DNA from: Simkania sp.
GTDB lineage: Bacteria > Chlamydiota > Chlamydiia > Chlamydiales > Rhabdochlamydiaceae
Length of the DNA: 64,000 nucleotides
Assembly (NCBI GenBank): GCA_018333475.1
Contig: JAGXTH010000086.1
Coordinates: 1 to 64,000, forward strand
Direction: 5' to 3'
The translations under genes and the position numbers were made by a program. Of the stretch, positions 1 to 11,130 are shown piece after piece (the first letter of the stretch is position 1; the number at the start of each line of letters is the position of its first letter). The notes under the pieces were generated by a model, which saw only the letters and a program-made list of their open reading frames with translations, had not been told where the DNA came from and did not search any database.

Positions 1-155
1 GCTCCTGCGGAGAACAGGGGCAAAAATTCTGTTTCCAACTGTTGCCAGTCGATGGCCTCTGCCAATCGCAACAACTCGTGTTTGGGGTTCAGCTGCGTGC
101 TGAGTCTCGATTTAAAAAGAAGATCTTGGTCTTGAACAATGGGCCGTGGCTTCAT
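1..155 (-). mobile_element. IS5-family transposase, N-terminal part (CDS runs off left window edge)
   Basis: Reverse-strand translation from ATG at 155: MKPRPIVQDQDLLFKSRLSTQLNPKHELLRLAEAIDWQQLETEFLPLFSAG..., resembling the N-terminus of IS5-family DDE transposases; open to position 1. Not in the supplied ORF track. Confidence 0.75.
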
Positions 156-624
156 GATGATTTTTCCGATTTTGAAACAAAACATACTATCAAAACCTGC
201 AAAAAATCTCTTGAATTTTCATCACTTTTTTATAGAGAAAATCGGATTACTTCAGGGGCGACTATTGATCAAAACAGATGAAAATAGCGGTTGTATATTA
301 GGAGGGGTGCCATCCTGGGAAAAATATCAGTTAACTGATAAGGGTATGCAATTTGTCGAAGATTGGAAGAAGGCTCGATCTCTGGAATAGAATCCGGTCA
401 AACATTCTGAATCCGTCCAACCATTCTCAATTTTTCTATGAAGTCTAGCCTAGAATTCCGTCATCCAAATTGCTGATTTAGAGTCTTGAATAGATTCAAA
501 TGGGACTGTATTTAGCTTATATACAAGAAAAAAATGAAACCACAATACCCAATACAGATTGGGGGCTTCTATTTGCCTTATGGAGCACTTTATGCTAGCC
601 TGCTAACACTAAAATATTTGCATT

Positions 625-1026
625 GTGGAACAAATGTTGCTAGACGATGACCAATATTGCTTTGCTTGTGGAATGAATAACCCAGATGGCTTGCGTATCG
701 AATGGAAAATCGAAGGAACCTCGACTTCAGCAGAATTTATCCCAGATCGGAAATATCAAGGCTGGAAGGGCATTTTGCATGGCGGAATCATCGCGACTGT
801 TTTAGATGAAGCAATGACCCGTCTAGCTTGTGTAGTGTGTGGTGGCGCCCTTACTGCAGAGATGACAGTGCGTTATGTCATTCCGGCTCGCATTGGAGAA
901 CCCCTATTTATTAAGGGGGAAATTGTAAAGGAGTCTCGCAAGATTGTAGAAATGAGAGCTTCTCTTTGTGACAAATCGGGAAAAATAGTCGCGCATGCTA
1001 CAGGTAAATCTATGAAACTTAAATAG
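625..1026 (+). CDS. PaaI/YbgC-like hotdog-fold thioesterase
   Basis: 133 aa; HGGIIATVLDEAM hotdog motif, N-terminal CFACGMNNPDGL. Confidence 0.8.
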   Translation: MEQMLLDDDQYCFACGMNNPDGLRIEWKIEGTSTSAEFIPDRKYQGWKGILHGGIIATVLDEAMTRLACVVCGGALTAEMTVRYVIPARIGEPLFIKGEIVKESRKIVEMRASLCDKSGKIVAHATGKSMKLK

Positions 1027-1531
1027 AGCTCTTGAAGAGCTCTGTAATTTCCGTCATCTCCTGATTAGAGATCGGGGGCAGGTGAGGTATAATTAAAAAC
1101 CGCAAAAGCATAAGAGGGCCAGCACTCTCTTTTGCATTTCTAGGAAAATAGTGTACATGAAGATGTGGCACCGTTTGCCCAGCGGCTGTGCCATTTTTTT
1201 GTAGAAGTAGATAGTCAGAAGTTCCGTAGATTTCCTTTGCCACCGCGTGGATTTTTGCAACCACCTCTTTAATGCGCAGCAACTCCTCATTGGACAATTC
1301 TTCAAAACGCTCTACATGACGTTTAGGAATCACTAATAAATGACCTGGAACCACAGGTTTGTGAGAATACAGAGCTATGACAAGGTCATCTTCATAAAAC
1401 TGCTGTCTTTTTAACACGCTCTCTTCGCAAAATGCACAGGCATTGCTTGAGCCACTTGGTTGTTTAATAAGAACAACACTTACAGCCGAAATTAAAAAAA
1501 CTAATACACTGAGTAAAAATCCCTTCTTCAT
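1019..1531 (-). CDS. HIT family protein with N-terminal membrane/signal segment
   Basis: HLHVHYFPR matches the HxHxH HIT motif; CAFCE...; hydrophobic N-terminus. Confidence 0.85.
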   Translation of the reverse strand: MKKGFLLSVLVFLISAVSVVLIKQPSGSSNACAFCEESVLKRQQFYEDDLVIALYSHKPVVPGHLLVIPKRHVERFEELSNEELLRIKEVVAKIHAVAKEIYGTSDYLLLQKNGTAAGQTVPHLHVHYFPRNAKESAGPLMLLRFLIIPHLPPISNQEMTEITELFKSSI

Positions 1532-1553
1532 GGTGAGGGATTATATACCATTA

Positions 1554-3329
1554 CTATGTTATACGAATAGCTAGCAGAGTCAAATCATCTATATATGGGG
1601 GAGGAGGCGTCAGACGCTCAAGAACTTGCGTAGCATTACACGTCTCTTCCATCGCCTGCACTTTTTCTATGATTTCCCCACGGCCATTACCCAGAGAATC
1701 CACTAACCCATCGGTATAAAGAACAAGAATATCTTTAGATTCTAGCTGCTTCTTTCCAATCATAGGTTGTTTCATCGGCTCAATCCCAAAAGCACCTCCA
1801 TCCACATCTAGTTCCTCAACTTTATTCCGCCTACGCAATAACGCTGGAAAGTGCCCTAAAGAAGCATATTCGAGCTGTAATGTCTCTGGATCTAAAAGTC
1901 CTATCCAAGCGGTAATGAACATGCTGCTTGCTTCTGCATCTATCACTAGTAATGTTTGCGCTATATGAATCATCTCTTTTAACGATTTACCGCTCTCCAC
2001 TAAACTACGCAATATACCACGTAACAATAATGAATATAAGCAAGCGGAGACTCCCTTGCCTGCGGCGTCTGCCATAACAATCAAAACTTTATTTTTGGAA
2101 GAAAATAGATCGTAAAAATCTCCTGCAATGTCTTGTGCTGGATGAAACGCTGTAGCAATCTCTAAATGTGGCAAACTGGGCAGCACACGAGGAAAAAGTT
2201 TTTTTTGAATATCATGTCCAATGGCAAACTCTTTGCGCAAAATTTCCTTACTAAGCCTTTGTTTTTCTGCTTCTTTAATATTTGCAAGCATCTTAGTAAG
2301 CATCTGATTGAAATAGACCCCCAGATCATTGATTTCAAAACCAAGGGGTTTTTCTAGATAGCATACGTCATAGATGCCGGATTCCACTTTCATCATCACT
2401 TGAGCCAAGTGTTCCAGTGGTTTTGCCATCCTGTGAGTTAACCACCATACAATCCCTCCTCCTATGACAAAGATGAGTAAGCTGATTAAAGAGAGTTGTT
2501 TCCAAAAACGATCGTCTATAGAAAATGGCTGTAAAGGACTCTCTATAATCATTTCGTAAGCGCTATCTGCTAAAGAAAATTGGATAGCAATCCTAGAGAT
2601 CCCCTCAGGTATTTGCATCTTTTCCCGACCAGCAGCCACATGAATAAGGCGCTGATAAGGAATCACAAGCACTTGTTTTGACATGCCTTGGGTTGCAGAA
2701 GAACCCATAGGCTGCCCATTATAAAAAAGATGGGCTTTAACCCCTCCCCAAAACTTGTCCTCTGGAAAATATGTTATGTCTTGCGTGGGCATAAAAATAT
2801 ATACTCTGCGCAAATCTCCAAATGCCTGTGAAAACACCATAAATTCTTGGTCTTGCCATAGACATGGGAAAAATTGCTCCGTCTGCGTTACCGCCAATGC
2901 CTCACAAGGCAATTTCATTCGAAGTAACGCTTTTTCCGAACTCGCTATATTCACCCACCCCAAAAAAGCATCTTTCTGAGAAACGATGAGAATATTCCCA
3001 GGCTTTTTCACTAACAAATCTTCAAATAATTCGTTTAGCATCCCAGGATCCATACCCTGTGCAACCATGCTCTTAGCTATAGATACGGTATGTTTTGCGT
3101 CACTCATTATTTCTTCTATAGCGAGCTTCTTTTCCCCTACAAATAGATCCAGATCAAAAAACATCTCTTGTTGCCTAATATCAGTGACATGGCGAAACAA
3201 CAACCAGCTATAGACCCCCAAAGGGATAACCACTAATGCTAGACAAAGTAAAAGAACCCTCCAACCCAAACTGATGGAAAGTACTTTTAAAAAACCGCTC
3301 TGCTTGATAGGGAATCTGGGATCTGCCAT
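1554..3329 (-). CDS. PP2C/SpoIIE-type serine phosphatase with HAMP-like linker (RsbU-like)
   Basis: GDFYDLF...VMADAAGKGVSACLYSLL... and LYTDGLVDS phosphatase motifs; two TM segments; start taken as MADPRFP (alternative MPRTKD at 3359). Confidence 0.85.
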   Translation of the reverse strand: MADPRFPIKQSGFLKVLSISLGWRVLLLCLALVVIPLGVYSWLLFRHVTDIRQQEMFFDLDLFVGEKKLAIEEIMSDAKHTVSIAKSMVAQGMDPGMLNELFEDLLVKKPGNILIVSQKDAFLGWVNIASSEKALLRMKLPCEALAVTQTEQFFPCLWQDQEFMVFSQAFGDLRRVYIFMPTQDITYFPEDKFWGGVKAHLFYNGQPMGSSATQGMSKQVLVIPYQRLIHVAAGREKMQIPEGISRIAIQFSLADSAYEMIIESPLQPFSIDDRFWKQLSLISLLIFVIGGGIVWWLTHRMAKPLEHLAQVMMKVESGIYDVCYLEKPLGFEINDLGVYFNQMLTKMLANIKEAEKQRLSKEILRKEFAIGHDIQKKLFPRVLPSLPHLEIATAFHPAQDIAGDFYDLFSSKNKVLIVMADAAGKGVSACLYSLLLRGILRSLVESGKSLKEMIHIAQTLLVIDAEASSMFITAWIGLLDPETLQLEYASLGHFPALLRRRNKVEELDVDGGAFGIEPMKQPMIGKKQLESKDILVLYTDGLVDSLGNGRGEIIEKVQAMEETCNATQVLERLTPPPPYIDDLTLLAIRIT

Positions 3330-3357
3330 GATGGTGACCGTATCCTTTGTTCTTGGC

Positions 3358-4137
3358 ATGTTAACAAAAGAAATTTTGAGTTTACAACATCCGATCGTTA
3401 AACACTTCGTTAACCTGCGCAAAAACAAAGCGTATCGTGAGGAGCATCGCTCATTACTTGTTACAGGAATGAATGCTCTGTGCGAACTCTCTTCATCCCA
3501 TTGTTTTACCCGGCTACTTGTTGTTAAAAAAAAAACAGTGCCCTTTCGTTATCAAGCAATAGAAACCTTGATTGTCACAGAAGATATTCTCAAGAAAATT
3601 ACAGGGCTGGAAACTCCAGAAGACATTGTTGCTGAAATCCCACAACCTAAAGAAAGCGATCTTTCACGTTGTGAACGGATCCTCTTACTCGATAAAATCA
3701 GCGATCCTGGCAATCTAGGGACCCTACTACGTACTGCAGTTGCTCTAAAATGGGATGCAGTATTTCATCTTGAGGGTAGTGTGGATCTTTTCAATGATAA
3801 GGTGCTACGTTCCTCCAAGGGGGCGATCTTTAGGCTCCCCTTTAGCCGCGGGAATGAAGCCTCCTTACAAGCTCTAATAGACACCCATGTTCAAAAAACA
3901 CCCTGGACTCTTTTTGCTGCAGACCCTCGAGGAGATCCTCTTGCCAAGTATCTTCCTTGCCAGGGACCTCTTATTCTTGCCATTGGCAACGAAAGTCAAG
4001 GCTTAAGCCCTTTTATCTCTATGACATTTCAACGCGTAGCTTTACCTATGGACGGCGCCATGGAATCTCTCAATGCTGCAATTGCAGGGAGCATTTTTAT
4101 GTATATTCTTCGAGGGCATTGTCATGAAAGATCATGA
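3358..4137 (+). CDS. SpoU/TrmH family RNA 2'-O-methyltransferase
   Basis: LLLDKISDPGNLGTLLRTA, LAIGNESQGLS, LPMDGAMESLNAAIAGSIFMY motifs; start taken at MLTKEIL. Confidence 0.88.
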   Translation: MLTKEILSLQHPIVKHFVNLRKNKAYREEHRSLLVTGMNALCELSSSHCFTRLLVVKKKTVPFRYQAIETLIVTEDILKKITGLETPEDIVAEIPQPKESDLSRCERILLLDKISDPGNLGTLLRTAVALKWDAVFHLEGSVDLFNDKVLRSSKGAIFRLPFSRGNEASLQALIDTHVQKTPWTLFAADPRGDPLAKYLPCQGPLILAIGNESQGLSPFISMTFQRVALPMDGAMESLNAAIAGSIFMYILRGHCHERS

Positions 4138-5266
4138 CCAATGGGATGAGGCCTTCTACTACCAGGAACGTAAGGAGCACAGAAAAGATCGTAAAATTGC
4201 TAGTTTCAAAGATCGCTCTCAATTCAAAAAAACAGATCAAGATCAAAAACGTAAACATCAAACCTCTTCTGAAGAAGGTACTGAACATTTACAAGAAGGG
4301 CGAGTACTTTCCATTGCACCTGAGGGAATTATCGTCGATTCCTCAGGAAATTTTTACCTCTGTACTCTTAAAGGCTCTCTAAAACAGCAAAATATGCGAA
4401 CCAAAAACCTTGTTGCTGTAGGAGACTTTGTGCTCTTTCAAAAAGAAACCTCTCAACAAAAAGAACTCACTGGGACGATCATTCGTATCAAGGAACGTCG
4501 TTCTCTACTTTCAAGAGCTGATAATCTATCCCGCCGTAAGGAACAACTGATTGCTGTGAATATTGATCAAGTTCTCATTACCTGCTCTGTCTTCAAACCT
4601 CCTCTTAAACCTTCTCTGATCGACCGCTATATCATCGCTGCTCAAAAAGGTCACATGCAACCAGTGATCGTGGTCAACAAAATTGATTTGCTAATGCAAG
4701 ACCCAGATCTCTTAAGCGTGTCTGAAAAGGCTGTATTACTAAAAGAAAAAGAACTCTATGCGCTATTTCTAGATACCTACCAATCCATCCATATTCCAGT
4801 GCTCCCCGTCAGTGCGGCCACTGGCGAAGGTATCCAACCCCTGATAGATATCATGCAAAATAAAGCTTCTGTATTTTCAGGACAATCTGGAGCTGGCAAA
4901 TCTTCCTTGATTAATACCATTACTGGGTCTGCACTACGTACCGGTTTTCTTGCTCAACACACGATGAAAGGGAGTCACACTACCACTGCAGCAAGTCTTC
5001 TCCCCATTGAAGGGGGGGGATTTTGTATTGACACTCCAGGAATTCGCAGCTTTGGCATCTGGGACCTCGACAGAGAAGAAATCGAAGCATATTTTCCGGA
5101 AATCTTTGAAACAGGTCGACAATGTCGCTATGTAGATTGTCGACACTTCCAAGAACCTGATTGCGCCGTCCATAAAGCACTCGAAGAAGGGACCATTTCC
5201 CCCTTGCGCTTTGACTCTTACTGCGCTTTAATGACAGACATCGCTACAGAACACAAGCACCGCTAA
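4124..5266 (+). CDS. rsgA: Ribosome small subunit-dependent GTPase A
   Basis: Circularly permuted GTPase: [31 protein letters not shown]-terminal Cys/His zinc motif [16 protein letters not shown]. Confidence 0.92.
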   Translation: MKDHDQWDEAFYYQERKEHRKDRKIASFKDRSQFKKTDQDQKRKHQTSSEEGTEHLQEGRVLSIAPEGIIVDSSGNFYLCTLKGSLKQQNMRTKNLVAVGDFVLFQKETSQQKELTGTIIRIKERRSLLSRADNLSRRKEQLIAVNIDQVLITCSVFKPPLKPSLIDRYIIAAQKGHMQPVIVVNKIDLLMQDPDLLSVSEKAVLLKEKELYALFLDTYQSIHIPVLPVSAATGEGIQPLIDIMQNKASVFSGQSGAGKSSLINTITGSALRTGFLAQHTMKGSHTTTAASLLPIEGGGFCIDTPGIRSFGIWDLDREEIEAYFPEIFETGRQCRYVDCRHFQEPDCAVHKALEEGTISPLRFDSYCALMTDIATEHKHR

Positions 5267-5319
5267 ATAGCTCACTTATCCAGCTTGGCTCGAATGAACA
5301 AAGTTATATAAGAGGTCTT

Positions 5320-6618
5320 ATGTCTCGTATTTCTTCTGTTACAGCAATAGAAATCCTAGATTCACGCGGCAATCCTACATTGCTAGTTACTGTTGTTGCC
5401 GATTGTGGGTGTATTGGTAAAGCTGCTGTTCCCTCTGGGGCTTCCACAGGAGAACGCGAAGCAGTAGAACTTCGAGATGGGGATCCTAAACGTTTTGGCG
5501 GAAAGGGGGTATTAAAAGCCGTTTCCCACGTCAACGGTCCTCTAGCCAAAGCTCTTATTGGAGAAGATCTGTTTGCACAACGCGCCCTTGATGAAAAAAT
5601 GATCCATTTAGATGGCACTCCCAATAAATCTAAACTCGGTGCCAACGCTATCCTCGGCGTTTCTATGGCTATTGCAAGGTGCGCTGCTTCCGCATCTAAA
5701 ACCTCACTCTATCGTTATCTTGGGGGAGAAGATAGCAGGGTACTTCCTTGCCCCATGTTCAACATTGTCAATGGCGGTGCTCATGCAGATAATCTGCTCG
5801 ATTTCCAAGAATTTATGATCTGCCCTGTAGGTGCCATGACTTGCAAAGAAGCTATCCGCTGGGGTGCTGAGATTTTCCATACACTAAAAAAACTGCTTCA
5901 AGAACAGGGTTATACTACCTCAGTCGGCGATGAGGGAGGTTTTGCTCCTCGTCTAAAGAGTAATGAAGACACCCTAGATATCATTCTCAAAGCCATTGAG
6001 AAAGCAGGGTATCGTCCAGGTGAACAAGTCAGTCTTGCTATAGATTGCGCTGCTTCCGAATTCTTCGATACTAAGCATCATCGCTACATAGAAAAGAAAA
6101 AACAGCAAGTTGGTGAATCTCAAGTTGCACAACGTTCTAGCGAAGAACAAATCGCCTATTTGAAGGGGTTGACTCAACGTTACCCCATTTTTTCTATCGA
6201 AGATCCCCTAGATCAAAATGATTGGAAGGGCTGGCAGCAGATCACCAAGGAATTAGGCAACATGCTGCAAATTGTTGGCGATGACATATTCGTTACAAAT
6301 TTAACCTACCTGCGTCGAGGGATTGAGGAAAAAACAGCAAATGCTATTCTGATTAAACTCAATCAAATCGGTACACTATCTGAAACCATCGATGCCATTG
6401 TCATGGCAAAAAGGCACGGTTTCCGTTCGGTAATTTCCCATCGTTCCGGAGAAACTGAGGATTCCTTTATCGCAGACCTCGCCGTAGGATTGCAGACGGG
6501 GCAGATTAAAACAGGATCCTTATCCCGTAGTGATCGCATTGCTAAGTACAACCGCCTATTGGAAATTGAAGAGAACCTTGCCGGGTCCGCTATTTATGCA
6601 AGTCGTGATTTGTTCTGA
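5320..6618 (+). CDS. eno: Enolase
   Basis: [51 protein letters not shown] motifs. Confidence 0.97.
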   Translation: MSRISSVTAIEILDSRGNPTLLVTVVADCGCIGKAAVPSGASTGEREAVELRDGDPKRFGGKGVLKAVSHVNGPLAKALIGEDLFAQRALDEKMIHLDGTPNKSKLGANAILGVSMAIARCAASASKTSLYRYLGGEDSRVLPCPMFNIVNGGAHADNLLDFQEFMICPVGAMTCKEAIRWGAEIFHTLKKLLQEQGYTTSVGDEGGFAPRLKSNEDTLDIILKAIEKAGYRPGEQVSLAIDCAASEFFDTKHHRYIEKKKQQVGESQVAQRSSEEQIAYLKGLTQRYPIFSIEDPLDQNDWKGWQQITKELGNMLQIVGDDIFVTNLTYLRRGIEEKTANAILIKLNQIGTLSETIDAIVMAKRHGFRSVISHRSGETEDSFIADLAVGLQTGQIKTGSLSRSDRIAKYNRLLEIEENLAGSAIYASRDLF

Positions 6619-8572
6619 CAAATAAGTCAGTGAATGACTTCCCAAAGGCTTCCGTCATCGTCTCAATACTCGTTTCTTGTGAGGGTTGACCTTGTTGCTT
6701 AAAGGCAATCACCTGAATATTAGCCGAACGCGCCGGACAGTACGGATTACTGAATCTGGCGTGTAGTGTAGCCATTTCATTTTGTAAAATAAATTCATGC
6801 GGACTGCGACTGGCATTATACCGGCCACTCATTGCACTAGTCTTTCTCCCTTCGTGCAAGACGGACTCCCCATAAAATATCTCTCTCCCTATTTCCTGAC
6901 CCATAGTCAGGTGCAGTAGAGTCGGCATAATGTCTACATGAGAAACTACTGAGCTTTCAGGAATCTGTTTACCTATATGAAAATAGATAGGAACAGTAAT
7001 CTGTTGCAAACTTAAGCCAGAAGCGTGAAAAAGATTCCCTTGTTCAAAAAATTCCTCACCATGATCTGCTGTAATCACAATCAAAGAATCCTCAAAACGA
7101 TCTTCTTGTTTTAACGCAGTAGTAAACTGTCCGATAAGACCATCGACATAATGAATCGCATTGAGATATCTGTTTTTAATCTCTTCAAGGCCATCTTGGA
7201 AACAAGCGGCTTTAACAAAATTGATATCACTAGCACATGGTGTAAAAAAAGTTTCCTGAGACACAGGCAAACTATATCCAAAATGCGTCGATTCGATGAA
7301 TATAACAAAAAGATGCCCATCTTCCTCTTTAAATTTGTGAATGTCATCACACAAGTGTTTTACCATAGCTTGATCACACTGCCAAGCCGCTCTATCCCTT
7401 GCAGGAAAATCCAGATAGACATCATCGACAAGTTTGTATTGTTCTCCAAAAATCAACTCATTCATTCCATAATAGGAGAGGCGAGATCCTGAATAGAGAT
7501 GCAACTTGTACCCAGCTCGTTTAAATTGAGCAAGAACGGGACTGCCTTCTTTCCACCCCGAGCGATGAAAATCCCCAAAGTATAAAGGAGACTGTGAATA
7601 GAAAATCGAAAACCAAGAAATCTGCGTTGCATTAGAATTTGAATATCCTTTCAAAGGAACCGTATTGCGAAATTGCACTAGATGCGGCGCACTGCTTTCA
7701 TTAAGAAAATCTTCTCGCAAGGTTTCAACTACAAAAAGAAAAATATTTGGCCTTGCTGTCACTTCCCGACATTGAGCAGCAAGCCGATTATCCATATCCT
7801 GTGGTGATATCCCAGGTTTTAAAGATACATCCACCTCAGGACGCTGATGAGGTTCAAAGAGTCCTCGTTTCCAGGGCAATGCTTTAGTGTAGCGCTCATA
7901 ATCACTAGGATCCACTTTGTTCTTTATGGCTAATTCACAAACTCCCAAGACAAAAAGCCCAGAGGCTAAGACTCTTGTAGGATTGCGGAAGAGTTTTTCC
8001 CATCGTTTTTTTCGTAGGACGATCCTTTGCGATCTTGTAAATAACCAAATCGCTGCAATAGAACCTAAACACAAACCAATCATACTAAAGAAGATCTTAG
8101 TAAAAGGAAGCGTACTTGCAATGAGAAGTTCTAGAAAATTACGCCAGGACTCATCAAGAACGAAATCTAATGTATACCAAATAGAAATATCCATTAGACG
8201 TACTAAATGAAAATCAATCACGTGAACAATGCATACGATCACGGTAAAGATAATGAATACGCCTTCCAAAATCCGAGCCTTGCGCGCATGCAAAAAGGCA
8301 GCTACATAGGCTAAAATGACTGCTTCAAACCCAGCCTGAACCACTGCATGACCAACAAATACCCATGGCAAAGAATCTGCTTGTTTTCCTGCTAGGATGA
8401 CGCTCCAACTATGCAAGCAGGCCAATAAAAGAAACATCGGCCCAAAATACAGATAATTGAGCCGAAGCCCTTTTGCCAATATGCGCATACGCCGTTGTTG
8501 TTTCAAGTCAAAAAGCTCCTCTAGAGCATACCCAACCCATTTGAAAAATGGCCAAGGCACCACCCTCTTCAA
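6590..8572 (-). CDS. Membrane-anchored sulfatase / phosphoethanolamine-transferase-like protein
   Basis: N-terminal TM helices; [29 protein letters not shown] motifs of alkaline-phosphatase superfamily. Confidence 0.85.
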   Translation of the reverse strand: MKRVVPWPFFKWVGYALEELFDLKQQRRMRILAKGLRLNYLYFGPMFLLLACLHSWSVILAGKQADSLPWVFVGHAVVQAGFEAVILAYVAAFLHARKARILEGVFIIFTVIVCIVHVIDFHLVRLMDISIWYTLDFVLDESWRNFLELLIASTLPFTKIFFSMIGLCLGSIAAIWLFTRSQRIVLRKKRWEKLFRNPTRVLASGLFVLGVCELAIKNKVDPSDYERYTKALPWKRGLFEPHQRPEVDVSLKPGISPQDMDNRLAAQCREVTARPNIFLFVVETLREDFLNESSAPHLVQFRNTVPLKGYSNSNATQISWFSIFYSQSPLYFGDFHRSGWKEGSPVLAQFKRAGYKLHLYSGSRLSYYGMNELIFGEQYKLVDDVYLDFPARDRAAWQCDQAMVKHLCDDIHKFKEEDGHLFVIFIESTHFGYSLPVSQETFFTPCASDINFVKAACFQDGLEEIKNRYLNAIHYVDGLIGQFTTALKQEDRFEDSLIVITADHGEEFFEQGNLFHASGLSLQQITVPIYFHIGKQIPESSVVSHVDIMPTLLHLTMGQEIGREIFYGESVLHEGRKTSAMSGRYNASRSPHEFILQNEMATLHARFSNPYCPARSANIQVIAFKQQGQPSQETSIETMTEAFGKSFTDLFVRTNHDLHK

Positions 8573-8745
8573 TCGCTTTATTTATCAAGCGTTTATTTCA
8601 GTCAACAAGTCTAATAAAACACAAGTTTTGGATAGATAGCTTATGAAACCAAGCAAATTTTCAGCGACATCTCTATAGAGCAAAACACCCAAAACCCCCA
8701 TCAATAAAATCTCTCTTTAGCACACATCACAATGTTTGGATAGCT

Positions 8746-8833
8746 TCTTAACTCACCTTATGCACATAGAGGAGCTTATGGATTGTTTGAAAGCTATCCA
8801 TAAGCTCCTCTATGTGCATAAGGTGAGTTCTTA
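8746..8833. repeat. Compact palindromic element: 32-33 bp perfect inverted repeats, 14-nt loop, flanked by TCTTA direct repeats
   Basis: Left arm 8750-8782 AACTCACCTTATGCACATAGAGGAGCTTATGGA, right arm 8797-8829 its exact reverse complement; TCTTA at 8746-8750 and 8829-8833. Confidence 0.9.
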
Positions 8834-8904
8834 AACAAGAAATGATTTTCTACGGGTAAAACGTCCAAAATATGGAGGTAGTTGCAACTACCCCCATGGG
8901 TGGT

Positions 8905-10413
8905 TTATAAAAGATGTTTAACCAAGCCTTCCCAATCCCTATGATCGATATACTGGTACACTTGGTGTTCATCGATATGCAAAAGTTCTGCAAATCCTGG
9001 AATGTATTGACGAAGATTCCCTCTAGCCGCTTCCTCTTTCATGCGATCCTTCAAGCCATCCATGAAACCATTCCATTTAAAATGACTCCGGCTGATTTCT
9101 CGCATGCATTGACGTAGATGTCCATCAGAAAAAATATGACCTAAGAATCGTAAGGGATGCACCTGTCGGATCCTTTTTCCCTTACGTTCCATGGATTTAC
9201 GTTTAAGCCCAAGCTTGAGCACATTGTCTTTTGCCATGGTATCGATGATCTTATGAATGATCTGCCTTTCATTATCATTCAGTGGTAACTGATAAAAGGC
9301 TTCTGCGCCCTTAGCTAAGGGCATCTCCATATCGGTAGCCATCTGCTCAGGGGAACGAGCGATGCTCACCAACTCACTTGCCTCGATTTCATGTCTGATG
9401 GATAGCTCAAGCTTTTCGCTTTGTAAAGCATTAGCCGCAAGCACAAAATGCCGTTTTTCGTTGCTAAAACACTCTTGCAAGGCAATCGCAATATCTACAG
9501 AAGTGATCGAATCAATCAAAGCAGGAGCTGAATCAAGATAATAAGTATAAGAAAGAAGTCCTAAATGCCCCAAAAAACCCTCTGCATGGAATGAAGCCAT
9601 TTCCGATGTAGCACCTCTAGGCTTACTTAACTGCAGCTCTTTAACCCTTTCAATAAACCATCGCTTGGCCCTTATCAATTCTTCTGCTGTAAAACCTACT
9701 TGCCTAATTTCTTGGATCCCGTGTAAGAACTCGTTCACCTCTTCTTGCATCTCTAGAGACTCTATACGGTAAGCCACAGTTTTTTGCGGTAAAAGAAAGG
9801 AAGAGCCTATCGAATCTTCCTTACAAGGAATCCTTTGCGCTCCAAGTCTTTCTCTTGTCATGTGTTGGATCAGAGCAAGATTCCACAGTTTACGTAAATC
9901 TCGGCTCGTGTGCATCGCGGGTAGTGTAAACCCATAACTTATCTTTAATGAAGGCGATTTAGTGCCAGAATCCGTTTCAATCTGAAAAGTAGGCTCTCCA
10001 AATAATACATTTCCCAAATGAGGGACAGTGCAAGGCGCAGCAGCTATGTTTTTAACCATCCAACTCTGTACTTGTTCTACGAGAGATTTCCCAACGGCTA
10101 TAATCGCTATACGACGCTGACTCCTCTGATCAAAATACGGATGACATTCTTGTAAAAACCCCTCGACTTCTTCCATATTTCTAGGTTCATCCAGAGAAAG
10201 AAGAACGGCTGGAAGAGCCCCCTTGTCCTCAACGATAAAACGTAACGACTGATTACATTCATCATTAACGAGATACAAAGAAATCCCCTCGGGACTGTGT
10301 CTCCATTCACTGTTTTGCTCAAGCGGTAAAGGGGCATCAAGCTCCACAGAGCGCATCGAGCTCACAAAGACACCCACTACAATAACAACACAACAAGTCC
10401 ATAGATTATGCAT
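8905..10413 (-). CDS. M16 peptidase-like protein, possibly catalytically inactive; signal peptide
   Basis: Segments such as GFTAEELIRAKRWFIERVKEL resemble M16/insulinase middle domain; no HxxEH motif seen. Confidence 0.45.
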   Translation of the reverse strand: MHNLWTCCVVIVVGVFVSSMRSVELDAPLPLEQNSEWRHSPEGISLYLVNDECNQSLRFIVEDKGALPAVLLSLDEPRNMEEVEGFLQECHPYFDQRSQRRIAIIAVGKSLVEQVQSWMVKNIAAAPCTVPHLGNVLFGEPTFQIETDSGTKSPSLKISYGFTLPAMHTSRDLRKLWNLALIQHMTRERLGAQRIPCKEDSIGSSFLLPQKTVAYRIESLEMQEEVNEFLHGIQEIRQVGFTAEELIRAKRWFIERVKELQLSKPRGATSEMASFHAEGFLGHLGLLSYTYYLDSAPALIDSITSVDIAIALQECFSNEKRHFVLAANALQSEKLELSIRHEIEASELVSIARSPEQMATDMEMPLAKGAEAFYQLPLNDNERQIIHKIIDTMAKDNVLKLGLKRKSMERKGKRIRQVHPLRFLGHIFSDGHLRQCMREISRSHFKWNGFMDGLKDRMKEEAARGNLRQYIPGFAELLHIDEHQVYQYIDHRDWEGLVKHLL

Positions 10414-10686
10414 CAGAAAATGTCCTCTTCAGAAAATCAAGTATATATTTATAGCAATTTTACTGGTTGCTTGCACACTTATAAAGATTTTTTTATATAT
10501 CCAACTAAAGCAACGGCTAAAAAAGCTCTGTTGTTTCATGAAGAAAAAAGCAAGAGGCTCGAATCCTTGGTATTTCGTACTCGAGCTCTCTGCATAACTC
10601 AGTACCTTTGGAAAAAATGCATCATTTTAATGAGATTTCGAATTTGAGCAAATTTTGGAAATTGACGCAATAAAACGTCGACTAGA

Positions 10687-11130
10687 TTGCAAAAAGTATT
10701 AAAAGGTAGGCTTCTCGTGCATCATACCGTGTTCTTATTCGGCGAAGCAGAAAGAGGGGATTTTTGCACCCCTTTGATTTGCCATTCTTTAGCTCAACTT
10801 GCAGATACTTTGGGAAATCCCCCTGGGGAGAGCAAGGGGATCTCATATGCTGTACAAACATTGATGTACGATAGGGAACTCATTTTCTTTCGGGTAAAGG
10901 AAGAGGGATTTAGCGTACAAGATTATATGAAAGGTCTAAAGCTTCTCTTAGGCCGGAACACCACTTTCTCATTAAGTGCCCTGTGTATGCCGGGCGTTGG
11001 AGACACCACTATTATAGACGCATCTCAAGCTGTTTGTACTCTCCATAAAAGCTTTCTGATCATTGATGAGAAAGATTTATATGATTATCTTACCTTCCAA
11101 CCGCCTAGTTCAGGACATGAGGCGCTGTAA
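10687..11130 (+). CDS. Conserved hypothetical protein
   Basis: 147 aa ORF with no overlapping better candidate; no family recognised. Confidence 0.55.
   Translation: MQKVLKGRLLVHHTVFLFGEAERGDFCTPLICHSLAQLADTLGNPPGESKGISYAVQTLMYDRELIFFRVKEEGFSVQDYMKGLKLLLGRNTTFSLSALCMPGVGDTTIIDASQAVCTLHKSFLIIDEKDLYDYLTFQPPSSGHEAL

Noticed and set aside
139-390. 83-aa ORF as an intact gene
   Set aside because: N-terminal half overlaps the start region of the IS5-type transposase on the other strand; only the C-terminal tail looks like a gene remnant.
10408-10647. 79-aa ORF upstream of the 10687 gene
   Set aside because: Low-complexity, AT-rich, no recognisable motif and it overlaps the start of the M16-like gene.
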